Shown here piece by piece: positions 52,872 to 61,430 of a stretch of 64,000 nt of DNA; within the stretch, counting starts at the first letter, position 1; every line of letters begins with the position of its first letter. The notes below the pieces were generated by a model. It saw only the letters and a program-made list of their open reading frames with translations. It made no database searches and was not told the origin of the DNA. Position numbers and translations under genes: made by a program. Origin of the DNA: DATLHO01 sp035539855 (GTDB lineage Bacteria > Bacteroidota > Ignavibacteria > OLB7); the NCBI GenBank assembly GCA_035539855.1, contig DATLHO010000046.1, positions 6,475 through 70,474 on the forward strand. The letters run 5' to 3'.

Positions 52872-53555
52872 TCAGGCCGATGCGACCGCGGCCTCGAGGA
52901 TCGCCAGATGCTTCGTTCGACGCTTGCGCCGGGCGACGTCGATCGGTGTCTCGCCTGCCGCGTTGGCCGCCAGCGGCGGGGCTCCGCGCTCGACCAGCAC
53001 GCGCACGTTGTCGACGTTCGCCTTCTCCGACGCGAAGTGCAGCGCGGTGTTCCCGTCGCCGTCGGCGACCGTGGGATCGGCGCCGTGGCGGAGCAGCATC
53101 GCGACGGCGACCGGATCGCTGTTGCGCGCGGCGCGCAACAGCGGCGTGCGTCCCTCGTCGTCGCGCGCGTCGACGGCGGCGCCGTGGGCCAGGAGGATCT
53201 CGGCGGTGGCGCTGTTGCGGTACTGGATCGCGAAGGCGAGCGCCTTCCAGTCCGAGCCGTCGGGATCGACCCGGTCTCCGGAGGCCAGCAGCAGCTCGAG
53301 CAGCTCGCGATGGCCGTTGACGGCCGCGAAGGTCAGCGCGCGCCAGTCGCTCGACGGCTGCCTGATCTCCAGGCCGACGCCGACGCGCACGAGGTACTCG
53401 ACGACCTCGCGCGGTCGTCCGTTCCAGATCGCGAGCATCAGCGCGCTCATGCCATGGCGGTTGATAACGTTCACGTCCGCGCCGGATTCGGCCCAGGCGC
53501 GCAGCGTGTGCAGGTCGCCGTCGAAGGCGGCGCGGAGGAAATCCTGTTCGGTCAT
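52872..53555 (-). CDS. Ankyrin-repeat protein
   Basis: 227 residues from ATG 53555, without signal peptide. Six ankyrin repeats fill almost the whole length, with the consensus pattern seen in SGADVNVINRHGMSALMLAI, DDEGRTPLLRAARNSDPVAV and DGDGNTALHFASEKANVDNV. It ends with a basic stretch (DVARRKRRTKHLAIL). It is a cytoplasmic protein-binding module; its partner is unknown. A promoter (53591-53618) precedes it and is divergent from the B12 riboswitch promoter. Confidence 0.88.
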   Translation of the reverse strand: MTEQDFLRAAFDGDLHTLRAWAESGADVNVINRHGMSALMLAIWNGRPREVVEYLVRVGVGLEIRQPSSDWRALTFAAVNGHRELLELLLASGDRVDPDGSDWKALAFAIQYRNSATAEILLAHGAAVDARDDEGRTPLLRAARNSDPVAVAMLLRHGADPTVADGDGNTALHFASEKANVDNVRVLVERGAPPLAANAAGETPIDVARRKRRTKHLAILEAAVASA

Positions 53556-53590
53556 GACGCACCGTAGTGATTTGGGTCCACAGGGAGCGC

Positions 53591-53618
53591 GCAAGGTACG
53601 GCGAGCCGTTAACGACAA
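53591..53618 (-). promoter_or_regulatory. Promoter of the ankyrin gene (TTG-N17-TACCTTGC)
   Basis: TACCTTGC (minus 53598-53591) resembles the -7 element, with TTG at 53618-53616, 36 bases before ATG 53555. Confidence 0.45.
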
Positions 53619-53660
53619 TTCGACGCGACCGATCGGTGGGCTCACGATCGCCGGTTTCGC

Positions 53661-53668
53661 TATCTTGG
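53661..53668 (+). promoter_or_regulatory. -7 element TATCTTGG upstream of the cobalamin riboswitch
   Basis: TATCTTGG on the plus strand about 44 bases before the first paired element of the riboswitch. It should start the transcript of the B12 operon. Confidence 0.5.
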
Positions 53669-53711
53669 CAGCTCGGTTCGCCGCCCGTGGCGGTGGACCG
53701 CTTGACAACTC

Positions 53712-53952
53712 GTCGACAGGTGTCCCGGCCATGCCGGGAAGAATAGGGAATGCCGTGCGTTCCGGCCGACGCGCCCATGCGAATGGGCGTCGAGAGTCGG
53801 AGCAAATCGGCAGCGGTTGCGCCGCTGTGACGGGCGACGATCGTCTCACACTTCAGCCACTGTTCACCGGACCGCTCACCACGGACCGGAGCGCGAACGG
53901 GAAGGCGGAGACGATCGGATGACCCCGGAGCCAGAAGACCTGCCTGTCGATG
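53712..53952 (+). promoter_or_regulatory. Cobalamin (B12) riboswitch
   Basis: All main conserved blocks of the cobalamin riboswitch occur in the right order. The 5' P1 arm is GTCGACAGGTG. GGGAATGC comes next, then AATCGGCAGCGGTTGCGCCGC with the CGCTGTGACGGG core. GCCACTG (in CTTCAGCCACTGTTC) and GGGAAGGCGGAG follow, and the 3' part reads GATGACCCCGGAGCCAGAAG, ending with ACCTGCCTGTCGA, which closes P1. When adenosyl- or methylcobalamin is bound, the downstream operon should be turned down. The expression platform lies between about 53953 and 54122. It holds nested hairpins (CTCCCC / GGGGAG; CTCATC / GATGAG) but no T-run, so translation control or a Rho-linked mechanism is more likely than intrinsic termination. 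Confidence 0.92.
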
Positions 53953-54122
53953 CTCATCGCCGGCGCTGCACGCAGCGCTGCCTCCCCCGCCTAGGGGAGT
54001 GATGAGGAAGTGATCACTGCCCTCGCCGCGTCCGACGCGTCGAACCCGCCACTGTCATTTCCCCATCGTCGAACTTCTCATCGCTTCCGAGCTGGCATCG
54101 GGGGCAGTTCCTCCATGGACGA

Positions 54123-56438
54123 ATGAATCGACGACTGCTCCGTACCGCACTCCTGCTCGCGCTCGCCGCGACGGCTCCCGCCGCCGCGCAGCTCCAGCGG
54201 GTCATCACCGACAAGGCGCCCTCGGCGGTCGTCGCCGAGCCCGGCGCACCGCGCGTGCACGTGCTGACCGCCGGTGTCGACGTGAACTTCAACGGCGTTC
54301 TCGAGCTCGACAGCGGCGATGTCGCGCCGCAGTGGGCGGTGATCGACACGCGCACGAACGTCATCACCGACTCGACGACGCTCGACGACTTCTTCAACTC
54401 GTTCCCGATCCGCGTCGGCTTCGACTTCGCCGACCGCCGGCTCTACGCCGCGCAGGCCGGCCGCATCCGCGCGTTCGACATCGACGAGCTCGCGGTCGTC
54501 GACGACACGGTCGCGCTCGGCGACTACAGCGGCGTCTCGTACGATCCGGTGACGGGCATCCTCGTCGGGCACATGCGTCCGGGCTTCACCAGCGTCGGGT
54601 ACATCGTCGGGCTGTTGCCGGAAACCGGCGACACGATCGGCGTCTTTCAGACCGGCGTCAACCCGCAGATGTCCATCGTGACGATCGACCCGTCGAACCG
54701 CGGAGTGGCGACGTACACCGTGAGCGAGGGATCCTTCGGCACGCCGAGCTCGGTGCTCAGCTACGCCAGCGGCAACCCCGACGTGTATGGTGCGATCAAT
54801 GGCGGACCGCTCGGCAGCGGCGTCCGCGACTTCATCACCTATGCCGGCGAGAACAGCATCATCGCCGTTGCCGCGCTGACCGCGAGCAACCAGGTTCGCA
54901 TCATCGATTCGCGGACGCATCGTGCGACCCGCACGATCCCGGTTCCGTCGCCGACCGCCGTCGGCTACGACGCGACCAGCGGCGCGATCGTCGTCGGCAC
55001 CGCGGGCGGACTGCTCATCCGGTTCGATCCGGCGAGCGGCGTGGCGCGTGACACCGTCGCGCTGCCCGGCATGGCCGGCGCGATCAAACAGCTCGGCTCG
55101 ACGATCGCCGTGGCGATTCCCTTTACCGACCCGACGATGAGCCAGGTCGATTCGCTCGTCGTCATCGTCGACGCGGCGTCGGGTCGCGCCATCGACACGG
55201 TCGCCGTCGGACCGCAGCCGACGTCGATGTTCTTCGATCCCGCGGCCAACCTTCATGTCATCGGCCGCGCATCCGACGGAAGTCTGTGGTGGCGCAGGCT
55301 CGATCGCTCGACGTTCGAGCCCGGCGAGATCGCCTCGCTCGGCAGCGTCGGCATCCAGGGGGATATCGCCTACGACGCCGAGACCGACTCGCTCTTCGTG
55401 GTCGTGCGATCGCCGTTGTCGAATCGGTTCGTCGTCGCCGCGCACAGCACGGCCGGACCCCTCGGCATCCCGCGCCTGGTCTATGAGGACCCGACTGCGG
55501 CCGGCGAGCTCGCCGGTGTCAGCGTCGGACCGGTGTATCTGCTCGTGCTCGAGCGCAGCACAAATCCGTCGAAGCCGGAGGGCTACGTCCACGTCATCAG
55601 GCGCAGCACCGGCGAGCGCGTCATCAAGGCGATCGTCGGCATCGACCCGATGCGCGCGGCGTTCGTCGGACCGTCGCTGACGAGCGCGACGAGCCTGTAC
55701 ATCATCAACCGCGAGAGCGGCGAAGCGACGCTGAGCCACATCGCGTTCGACCAGGATCTGCTCGGACCCGACACGCTCGGCAGCGGAGCCAACCACATGC
55801 TGGCACCCGAGCTCGCCGGTCCCGTCGCGATCACGATGAACGGCAGCCACACGCTCGTGCTCGTCGATCTGCTGCGCTCGGAAATCGTGCGACGCATTCC
55901 GCTGGGCACCAGTGGATTCGACGGGCCGCGAGAGGCCGTCGAGCTGCTCGGCTCGATCGAGCCCGAGTATGCGGTGACGACGTACGCGGGCGACGTCCGC
56001 ATCGTCGCGGGCAGCGGCGTCAACCGCATCGTCGCGACCGGCGGCAAGGCCGAGGGCATCGCGCGTGTCGGCGGCCTGCTCTACGTCGCGAACACGTTCA
56101 CACCGACGTACGCCGCCGACTCGACGGTCGTCATCATCGACCTCAACGCGAGCGGCGTCGACGGCGACGAGGCGCTCGCCGGACGGCTCGAGCAGAACGC
56201 GCCGAATCCCGCGACCGATCGCACGCGCATCCGCTTCTCGGTCGAGCGCGCGGGCGCCGTGCGACTCGAGCTCCGCACGCTCGTCGGCCAGCTCGTCGCC
56301 GTCCCGCTCGATCGGATCATGGACGCGGGCGATTACGCCGTCGAGATCCCGCTCGGGGATCTGCCCGGCGGGTCCTACCTCTACACGCTCCGCGCCGGTG
56401 ACGTCATCGAGAGTCGCGTGATGCAGGTGGTGCGATGA
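54123..56438 (+). CDS. B12-operon T9SS cargo protein, YncE-like beta-propeller
   Basis: 771 residues. Signal peptide: TALLLALAATAPAAAQLQ. The body is a beta-propeller of YncE/cytochrome d1-like repeats (AQWAVIDTRTNVITDSTTLD-type units, AGRIRAFDIDELAVVDDTVA, GVSYDPVTGILVGHMRP). The C-terminus is a T9SS type A sorting domain (NAPNPATDRTRIRFSVERAG, then GSYLYTLRAGD). It is the first gene after the cobalamin riboswitch, and its stop overlaps the next start by 4 bases. By position and fold it may bind cobalamin or a B12-protein complex at the surface, like BtuG, but attached by T9SS and not by a lipid. No direct proof of ligand exists. ATG 54123 is preceded by GGGGGCAG at some distance; no strong ribosome binding site. 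Confidence 0.82.
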   Translation: MNRRLLRTALLLALAATAPAAAQLQRVITDKAPSAVVAEPGAPRVHVLTAGVDVNFNGVLELDSGDVAPQWAVIDTRTNVITDSTTLDDFFNSFPIRVGFDFADRRLYAAQAGRIRAFDIDELAVVDDTVALGDYSGVSYDPVTGILVGHMRPGFTSVGYIVGLLPETGDTIGVFQTGVNPQMSIVTIDPSNRGVATYTVSEGSFGTPSSVLSYASGNPDVYGAINGGPLGSGVRDFITYAGENSIIAVAALTASNQVRIIDSRTHRATRTIPVPSPTAVGYDATSGAIVVGTAGGLLIRFDPASGVARDTVALPGMAGAIKQLGSTIAVAIPFTDPTMSQVDSLVVIVDAASGRAIDTVAVGPQPTSMFFDPAANLHVIGRASDGSLWWRRLDRSTFEPGEIASLGSVGIQGDIAYDAETDSLFVVVRSPLSNRFVVAAHSTAGPLGIPRLVYEDPTAAGELAGVSVGPVYLLVLERSTNPSKPEGYVHVIRRSTGERVIKAIVGIDPMRAAFVGPSLTSATSLYIINRESGEATLSHIAFDQDLLGPDTLGSGANHMLAPELAGPVAITMNGSHTLVLVDLLRSEIVRRIPLGTSGFDGPREAVELLGSIEPEYAVTTYAGDVRIVAGSGVNRIVATGGKAEGIARVGGLLYVANTFTPTYAADSTVVIIDLNASGVDGDEALAGRLEQNAPNPATDRTRIRFSVERAGAVRLELRTLVGQLVAVPLDRIMDAGDYAVEIPLGDLPGGSYLYTLRAGDVIESRVMQVVR

Positions 56439-57388
56439 TGCCGCGCAGCATCATCCCCATCGCACTGCTCGTCGCCTCGACCGCCGCTCTCGCTCAGACT
56501 CCCGCTGCCGTGCACTCGTTCGCGCCCGGCAGCGGGCAGTCGTCGGGACAGGAGCCGCAGCACTTTCCGGCGAACGTGCTCGGTCTGCCCGATGCTTCGG
56601 CGCGACGGTCGGTGCCGGCGATCGATCCTCGACAGATCGCGTCGCTCGGCATGGGCGGCGAGATCGTGCTTCGTTTCGACGAGCCGATCGTCGACGGCGA
56701 CGGCGTCGACTTCACCGTCTTCGAGAACGCCTTCTACTACACGATCGGTCCGCGCGAGCGGCTGTACGCCGAACCGGCCGAGGTGAGCGTCAGTCGCGAC
56801 GGCGAGACCTGGACGCGCTTCGCGTTCGACACACTGACGCTCGCCGGCTGCGCCGGCACGGCGCCGACGTACGGCGACGGCGATCCGTTCGATCCGCGCG
56901 AATCCGGTGGCAACGGCTTCGACCTCGCGGTGCTCGGTGTCGACTCGATTCGCTTCGTGCGCGTCCGCGACGTCACCGCGCTCGTCGCGGGCAATCCGGA
57001 GCATCCGTTCTGGGATCCGACGCTCAGCGGCTTCGACCTCGACGCGGTCGTCGCGATCCCGGTCGACGGGCGCACGCCGTCGGCCGTGCCGCCGTCGTTG
57101 CCGATGTCGCCTGCCTCACCGTCGTCGCCGACGCGCGAGGCGCTGTCGCTCACGCTGACGGTCGCGCCGAACCCGGCGACCGATCGCCTTCGCGTGGCGC
57201 ACACCGAGCGCGCGCTCGAGCTGCGGATCGTCGACGTGCGCGGCGAGCACGTCCTTCGCCAGCGCCCGACGACGGGATCGCGCAGCACCGACTTCGACCT
57301 CTCGCGGATCGCCCCGGGCGCCTACCTGCTCGAGGTCATCGATGTCGACGGCCGGCGCGGCGGCACACTCGTTCGGATCGCGCGATGA
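56435..57388 (+). CDS. B12-operon cell-surface protein with T9SS tail
   Basis: 317 residues. It has a signal peptide (IIPIALLVASTAALAQ) and a domain of about 200 residues containing EIVLRFDEPIVDGDGVDFTV, FENAFYYTIGP, EVSVSRDGETWTRFAFD and the closing DPTLSGFDLDAVVAIP. I know this GFDLDAV-type domain from surface proteins and lipoproteins of other bacteria and believe it recurs beside btuB genes; that should be checked. The last 75 residues are a T9SS sorting domain (APNPATDRLRVAHTERALEL, GAYLLEVIDVDG). Starts and stops overlap both neighbours by 4 bases (ATGA). It may be a second surface B12-binding protein comparable in role to BtuH; this is inference from context. Confidence 0.78.
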   Translation: MMPRSIIPIALLVASTAALAQTPAAVHSFAPGSGQSSGQEPQHFPANVLGLPDASARRSVPAIDPRQIASLGMGGEIVLRFDEPIVDGDGVDFTVFENAFYYTIGPRERLYAEPAEVSVSRDGETWTRFAFDTLTLAGCAGTAPTYGDGDPFDPRESGGNGFDLAVLGVDSIRFVRVRDVTALVAGNPEHPFWDPTLSGFDLDAVVAIPVDGRTPSAVPPSLPMSPASPSSPTREALSLTLTVAPNPATDRLRVAHTERALELRIVDVRGEHVLRQRPTTGSRSTDFDLSRIAPGAYLLEVIDVDGRRGGTLVRIAR

Positions 57389-59487
57389 GACGCACACGCA
57401 GAAACCACTCGATGTCGCCGCCGACGCGCGCGACATCGAGGCTGCTCCTCGTGCTGTGCGCAGTTGTGCTCGCGGCCACGCAGGGTGCGGCCCAGATCCC
57501 ATCGGTGGACGGCACGCGCGGTTACAGCGCGCACGGTGACAGCACACGCGGTGACAGCACACGCGGTGACAGCACACTCGGTGACAGCACGCGCGGTGAC
57601 AGCACAGCGCGAGTGACTGCACTGCGGACAGTCGTCGTGCGCGCCGAGAGCATCGTCTCGCGGGCGGCCGCGGCCGCGCAGCCGACGAGCATTCTCTCGC
57701 GCGACGCGATCGACGCAGCGCATGCGCGCGATGCCTCGGACGCGGTCGCGCTCGTACCGGGAGCGTTCGTTCGCCAGTACGGCGGCCTCGGCGGGCTTCG
57801 CACGCTCTCGCTGCGCGGCACGTCGGCGCAGCAGACGGTCGTGCTCATCGACGGCGTGCGATATCAGAGCACGGCCTCGGGCGGCGCCGATCTCGGCACG
57901 ATCCCGGCGTCGGTGCTGCGGCGCGTCGAGGTCGTGCGCGGCGGCGACGCTGCGCGCTTCGGTGCGAACGCGCTCGGCGGTGCGGTCAATCTCGTGGTCG
58001 ATCCCGCCGTCGGCGCCACATCGAGTCTCGATGCGCGGTTCGACGCCGGATCGTTCGGGGAGCGCAGCGGGATGCTTGCCGGTACGCTCGGCGCCGGAGA
58101 CCACGCGGTCAACGGCTCGATCGGCATCACGCGGTTCGACGGAGACTATCCGTTCGTCTGGCGCGAGTACGGCGAGCAGAGCATCGTGCGCCGCGACAAC
58201 GCCGACCTCGCGAGTCTGTTCGCGCGCGCGGCGTGGTCGTATCGTGTCGACGACGAGCTTCGCGTCGGCGCATCGGCGATCGCGTTCGACGCGAAGCGCG
58301 GCGTGCCCGGCGCGATCGTGCAGGGACACCGCGAGCAGCCACGTGCACGCCTGAACGAGCGCGAGGTCTTCTCGACCGTTCGCGCAACGCTCTCGAAGTC
58401 CGAGTGGCAGGGTATGCTCGCGCTCAGCGGCCGCGCCAATCACCTCGAGTACCGCGATCCGGACGCGACCGTGACCGGACTCGGCGGAATCGACAGCCGT
58501 TACGATCGCCTCGAGTCCGCGCTGCTGTTGCGCGCCAGCCGGCCGATCGGCCTGGATGGCGTGCTCGATGCAACGGCGGAGCTTTCGTTCGCGCGGCTGA
58601 GCGGAAGCAACCTCGATCCCTCCGCGGGCGCGACCATCGAGCGGATGCAGTGGGGCGTCACGACGGCCGCGGGCTGGTCACTCGATTCCCTCGTGCCGGA
58701 GAGCGATCTCGCGCTCGATGCCGCGCTGCGCTTCGACGGCTTCTCCGATGTCGCCTCGGCGCTTTCGCCGTCGCTCGGCATCGTCCTGCGTCCGGGCCGC
58801 GGCGCGCTGCGCCTGCGCGCGCACGGGTCGCTCAACTACCGCGTTCCCACGTTCACCGAGCAGTACTACCTCAACTACGGCAACGCGGATCTGCGACCCG
58901 AGCGCTCGGCGAGCGCCGATGCCGGCGCCACCGTCGAGCTCTTCGGGACGCTCCTGGCCGAGGCCGGCGTCTTCGTCATCGACACACGCGACCAGATCAT
59001 CTCGGTGCCGAGAAGCCCCGTGGTCTGGAGCGCGATGAACGTCGCGCGAACGCTGTCGCGCGGACTCGAGCTCGCGGTCTCGGGCACTGCGCTCGATGGG
59101 CTCGCGGCGGTCAATCTCTCCTACACACGCATGCGTGCCGAAGAGCGCACGCCCGGCCAGACCGAGGGACGGCTGCTCGTCTACTCGCCCGAGGAGCTCC
59201 TCTCCGCACTGCTCGAGCTGCGCGCCGGCGCGTATGCCGCGGGCGTGCACGCGCAGCACGTGAGCCATCGCCACACGCTTCCCTCGAACGCCGCGGAGGC
59301 CGCCCTTCCGCGCTACACCGTGCTCGGCGCGCACGTGCGCGCGCACGCATCGGTGGGCGCGCTGCGCATCGAGGCGCGCGCCGAGGTCTCGAACCTGTTG
59401 GACGAGAGCTACCAGGTCGTCCTGAACTACCCGATGCCCGGGCGGGGATTTCGTCTCGGCGTGGAGGTGGGATATGTCGCTCGCTAG
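57385..59487 (+). CDS. btuB: TonB-dependent outer-membrane cobalamin receptor (BtuB type)
   Basis: 700 residues. Signal peptide: LLLVLCAVVLAATQGAAQ. A five-fold GDSTR repeat follows (residues 51-75), then a TonB-box-like segment (LRTVVVRAE). The plug domain shows ALVPGAFVRQYGGLGGLRTL, SLRGTSAQQTVVLIDGVRYQ and VVRGGDAARFGANALGGAVN. The barrel ends in the C-terminal strand GFRLGVEVGYVAR with a penultimate-strand motif (VSNLLDESYQVVLNYPMPGRG). Riboswitch control and the BtuG-like partner point to cobalamin as the ligand, although other TonB receptors look alike. Uptake across the outer membrane would use TonB-ExbBD encoded elsewhere. It overlaps its neighbours by 4 and 14 bases. Confidence 0.9.
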   Translation: MRRTRRNHSMSPPTRATSRLLLVLCAVVLAATQGAAQIPSVDGTRGYSAHGDSTRGDSTRGDSTLGDSTRGDSTARVTALRTVVVRAESIVSRAAAAAQPTSILSRDAIDAAHARDASDAVALVPGAFVRQYGGLGGLRTLSLRGTSAQQTVVLIDGVRYQSTASGGADLGTIPASVLRRVEVVRGGDAARFGANALGGAVNLVVDPAVGATSSLDARFDAGSFGERSGMLAGTLGAGDHAVNGSIGITRFDGDYPFVWREYGEQSIVRRDNADLASLFARAAWSYRVDDELRVGASAIAFDAKRGVPGAIVQGHREQPRARLNEREVFSTVRATLSKSEWQGMLALSGRANHLEYRDPDATVTGLGGIDSRYDRLESALLLRASRPIGLDGVLDATAELSFARLSGSNLDPSAGATIERMQWGVTTAAGWSLDSLVPESDLALDAALRFDGFSDVASALSPSLGIVLRPGRGALRLRAHGSLNYRVPTFTEQYYLNYGNADLRPERSASADAGATVELFGTLLAEAGVFVIDTRDQIISVPRSPVVWSAMNVARTLSRGLELAVSGTALDGLAAVNLSYTRMRAEERTPGQTEGRLLVYSPEELLSALLELRAGAYAAGVHAQHVSHRHTLPSNAAEAALPRYTVLGAHVRAHASVGALRIEARAEVSNLLDESYQVVLNYPMPGRGFRLGVEVGYVAR
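57535..57609 (+). repeat. Five 15-bp coding repeats (GDSTR) before the TonB box of BtuB
   Basis: Five tandem units of GGTGACAGCACACGC with few changes encode GDSTR-GDSTR-GDSTL-GDSTR-GDSTA. They lie between the signal peptide and the TonB-box-like segment, where a flexible periplasmic linker is expected. The unit length of 15 keeps the frame when copies are gained or lost. Confidence 0.8.
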
Positions 59488-60568
59488 TCTCCGCCGGGCC
59501 CTCGCGCTGCTCGCCGCGCTGGCGGTCGTCGGATGCGTTGCCGATCCCTCGGTGACGCCGCCGGGCGCGATCGGCACCGACTCGCTGCGCGGCGTGCTCG
59601 TCGTCAACGAGGGCCTGCGCTTCCAGGACAACTCGACGCTGACCTTCTACGATCCGACGTCGCGCGAGGCCGTGCAGGATTACTTCGCGCGGCAGAACCC
59701 CGGGCTCCGACTCGGCGACACCGGCAACGACATCGACATCCGGAACGCACGCGCGTACATCGTCGTGAGCACGTCGCAGAACGTGGAGGTCGTGGAGCTG
59801 CCGTCGGGCCGCTCGCTCGGTCGGATTCGCATCGGCGGTGGTGATCCGCGGAAGCTGGCGATCGTCGACGACTCGACGGCGTTCGTGACGCTGCTGGCGT
59901 CGGACGAGATCGTGCGCGTCGACCCGCGATCGCTCGCCGTCGGCGAGCGCATCGCCGTCGGTCCGGCGCCGGAGGGCATCGCGACGCTCGCCGGTCGGCT
60001 GTTCGTCGCCAACTCCGGCTACGGGTTCTATCGCCGGCACGAGCCGAAGGCGGGCACGATCTCGGTGATCGACGCCCGAAGTGGCGCCGAGCTCGTGCTG
60101 CTCGAGCCCGGACCGAACCCCGTCGTCGTGCAGGCCGACGCGCTTCGCGGTCGCATCTACGTGCTCTACGGCATGGCGCACGCGGACTCCTCGGGCGGCA
60201 TCGTCGCCTACGACGCGGCGACGCTCGCGGAGGCTGCGCGGTGGAGCGTGCCGGGCGCGGGCGTCGCGGGCGAGATGGCGCTCGACGCATCGCGCGGCCG
60301 GCTCTATCTCGTCGACGGCGGCGGCGACCTGGCGCGCATCGATCTCGACTCCGATGCGCCGGCGCGGCGGTTCGTCCAGGGCGGACCGCCATCGACGCTC
60401 GGCTACTACGGCGTCGGCGTCTCGCCCGTCGACGGCGCGATCTACGCAAGCTCCGTCGCCAGCTATACGCTTCCCGGACGGGTGGTCGTGATCGAGCCCG
60501 ACGGCCGGGTGCGCGATCGCTTCGACGCCGGGCTCAATCCCTCCTCGTTCGGCTTCGTCCACGAATAG
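59474..60568 (+). CDS. BtuG-like beta-propeller lipoprotein
   Basis: 364 residues with a lipoprotein signal (LLAALAVVGC, Cys21), so it is lipid-anchored and probably surface-exposed. The mature part is a seven-bladed YncE-like propeller. Blades are marked by GVLVVNEGLRFQDNSTLTFY, RNARAYIVVSTSQNVEVVEL, LAGRLFVANSGYGFYRRHEP and ASRGRLYLVDGGGDLARIDL. This opening and length match BtuG of Bacteroides, which captures cobalamin with very high affinity and hands it to BtuB. It is the last gene of the riboswitch operon and overlaps btuB by 14 bases. The neighbourhood strongly supports the assignment; specific B12-binding residues cannot be verified by eye. Confidence 0.85.
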   Translation: MSLASLRRALALLAALAVVGCVADPSVTPPGAIGTDSLRGVLVVNEGLRFQDNSTLTFYDPTSREAVQDYFARQNPGLRLGDTGNDIDIRNARAYIVVSTSQNVEVVELPSGRSLGRIRIGGGDPRKLAIVDDSTAFVTLLASDEIVRVDPRSLAVGERIAVGPAPEGIATLAGRLFVANSGYGFYRRHEPKAGTISVIDARSGAELVLLEPGPNPVVVQADALRGRIYVLYGMAHADSSGGIVAYDAATLAEAARWSVPGAGVAGEMALDASRGRLYLVDGGGDLARIDLDSDAPARRFVQGGPPSTLGYYGVGVSPVDGAIYASSVASYTLPGRVVVIEPDGRVRDRFDAGLNPSSFGFVHE

Positions 60569-60580
60569 GCATCAACGGAG

Positions 60581-60613
60581 AAGGGACGCCCGGATTTCTC
60601 CGAGCGTCCCTTT
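60581..60613 (+). terminator. Terminator after the B12 operon
   Basis: Stem AAGGGACGC / GCGTCCCTT, extended by an inner CGGA / TCCG pairing, 13 bases past the stop at 60568 and ending in TTTCG. It could also serve the convergent minus-strand gene ending at 60644. Confidence 0.75.
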
Positions 60614-60643
60614 CGCCGCCTCTCTCAAACTTCTCTCGTCGTC

Positions 60644-60988
60644 TCAGCTGGACTTCGACATCTGGTAGACGATCTTGCGGATCGTATCGAACTGCAGGTA
60701 GGGGTGCTCCTGCTGCAGCTTGTCGATCGCATCGCCGGCAGACATGCGCTCACGCATCTCGCGGAACGACTTGCGGATCAGATAGTCGCGCAGCGACTTC
60801 TGGTCGATGAGTTTGTGCTGCTCGAGCAGCGAGTAGGTCTGGTCGTCGATGAGATCGGCGAGCGGATTGACCCGAACCTCCGCCGAAACCGACGAGGCGC
60901 TGAATCCATCGTTCGCGGTGACCTGCTCGGGTGCGTTTGCGGCTGCCTTGGCAAGACGGATCTTCGAACGTGCAGTGGTTCCTGCCAT
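60644..60988 (-). CDS. Small conserved-looking protein of unknown function
   Basis: 114 residues from ATG 60988, preceded by AGGA at 5-6 bases. The N-terminus is basic and Ala-rich (SKIRLAKAAANAPEQ). Residues of about 50-110 form a compact helical domain: LIDDQTYSLLEQHKLIDQKS, LRDYLIRKSFREMRERMSAG, DAIDKLQQEHPYLQFDTIRK. The pattern of two helices with Arg/Lys and a conserved-looking HPYLQFDTIRKIVY end could bind nucleic acid, but I know no named family. Monocistronic; convergent with the B12 operon and downstream of the candidate ncRNA, both on the minus strand. Confidence 0.7.
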   Translation of the reverse strand: MAGTTARSKIRLAKAAANAPEQVTANDGFSASSVSAEVRVNPLADLIDDQTYSLLEQHKLIDQKSLRDYLIRKSFREMRERMSAGDAIDKLQQEHPYLQFDTIRKIVYQMSKSS

Positions 60989-61189
60989 AATGGTCCTCGT
61001 TCAGTGCGTATCAGTTGTGAATGGACATGACGTACAGTGCGTATTCATCGTAGCAGTTGCTGTCAGTCGGCTTCACCTTCGATAAGACGTGGATAGAAAA
61101 GGTTTGATCCCCCGGATCCCGTAACGATGCGCTGAACAACTCTTTACGGCATTGCGCTTCGACGGCGTCGAGCCGCCGGGCGCCGAACG

Positions 61190-61219
61190 AAAAAAGCCGA
61201 ACGCGGTGTGCATTCGGCT
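61190..61219 (-). terminator. Intrinsic terminator of the candidate RNA
   Basis: Stem AGCCGAATGC / GCGTTCGGCT (one mismatch) followed on the minus strand by TTTTTT (61195-61190). The clearest rho-independent terminator in the window. Confidence 0.8.
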
Positions 61220-61425
61220 CCCTGTGAGATGCTACCGAATGCCGAACGCCAGTGCGAGTACAACCTCGGACTCCGTACGGGCAGGACGCCGGTGGAGGAG
61301 CCGTGTAACACGTGGAGCCTGCGACCCGGCTGGTTTCGACCAGACCGGCGGACTCCGGTGGGCTGCGGACGTCCCGGATGGGACGCTTCATCGTACGGCG
61401 TAGCGACTGTCGTCGATAGACTTCC
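61190..61425 (-). ncRNA. Candidate structured small RNA, about 235 nt
   Basis: This minus-strand stretch is bracketed by its own promoter-like pair (61431-61458) and an intrinsic terminator (hairpin 61195-61219 plus T6). Another terminator (61491-61546) isolates it from the upstream gene. It contains several perfect local hairpins: GCGTCCC-ATCC-GGGACGT, CTGGT-CGAA-ACCAG and CGTG-TTA-CACG. CCGTACG and CGTACGG could close a larger arm. Open frames across it have no protein-like composition. It lacks tmRNA, RNase P and SRP RNA signature motifs. 6S RNA is possible by size but untested. Confidence 0.5.
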
Positions 61426-61430
61426 CCGAG

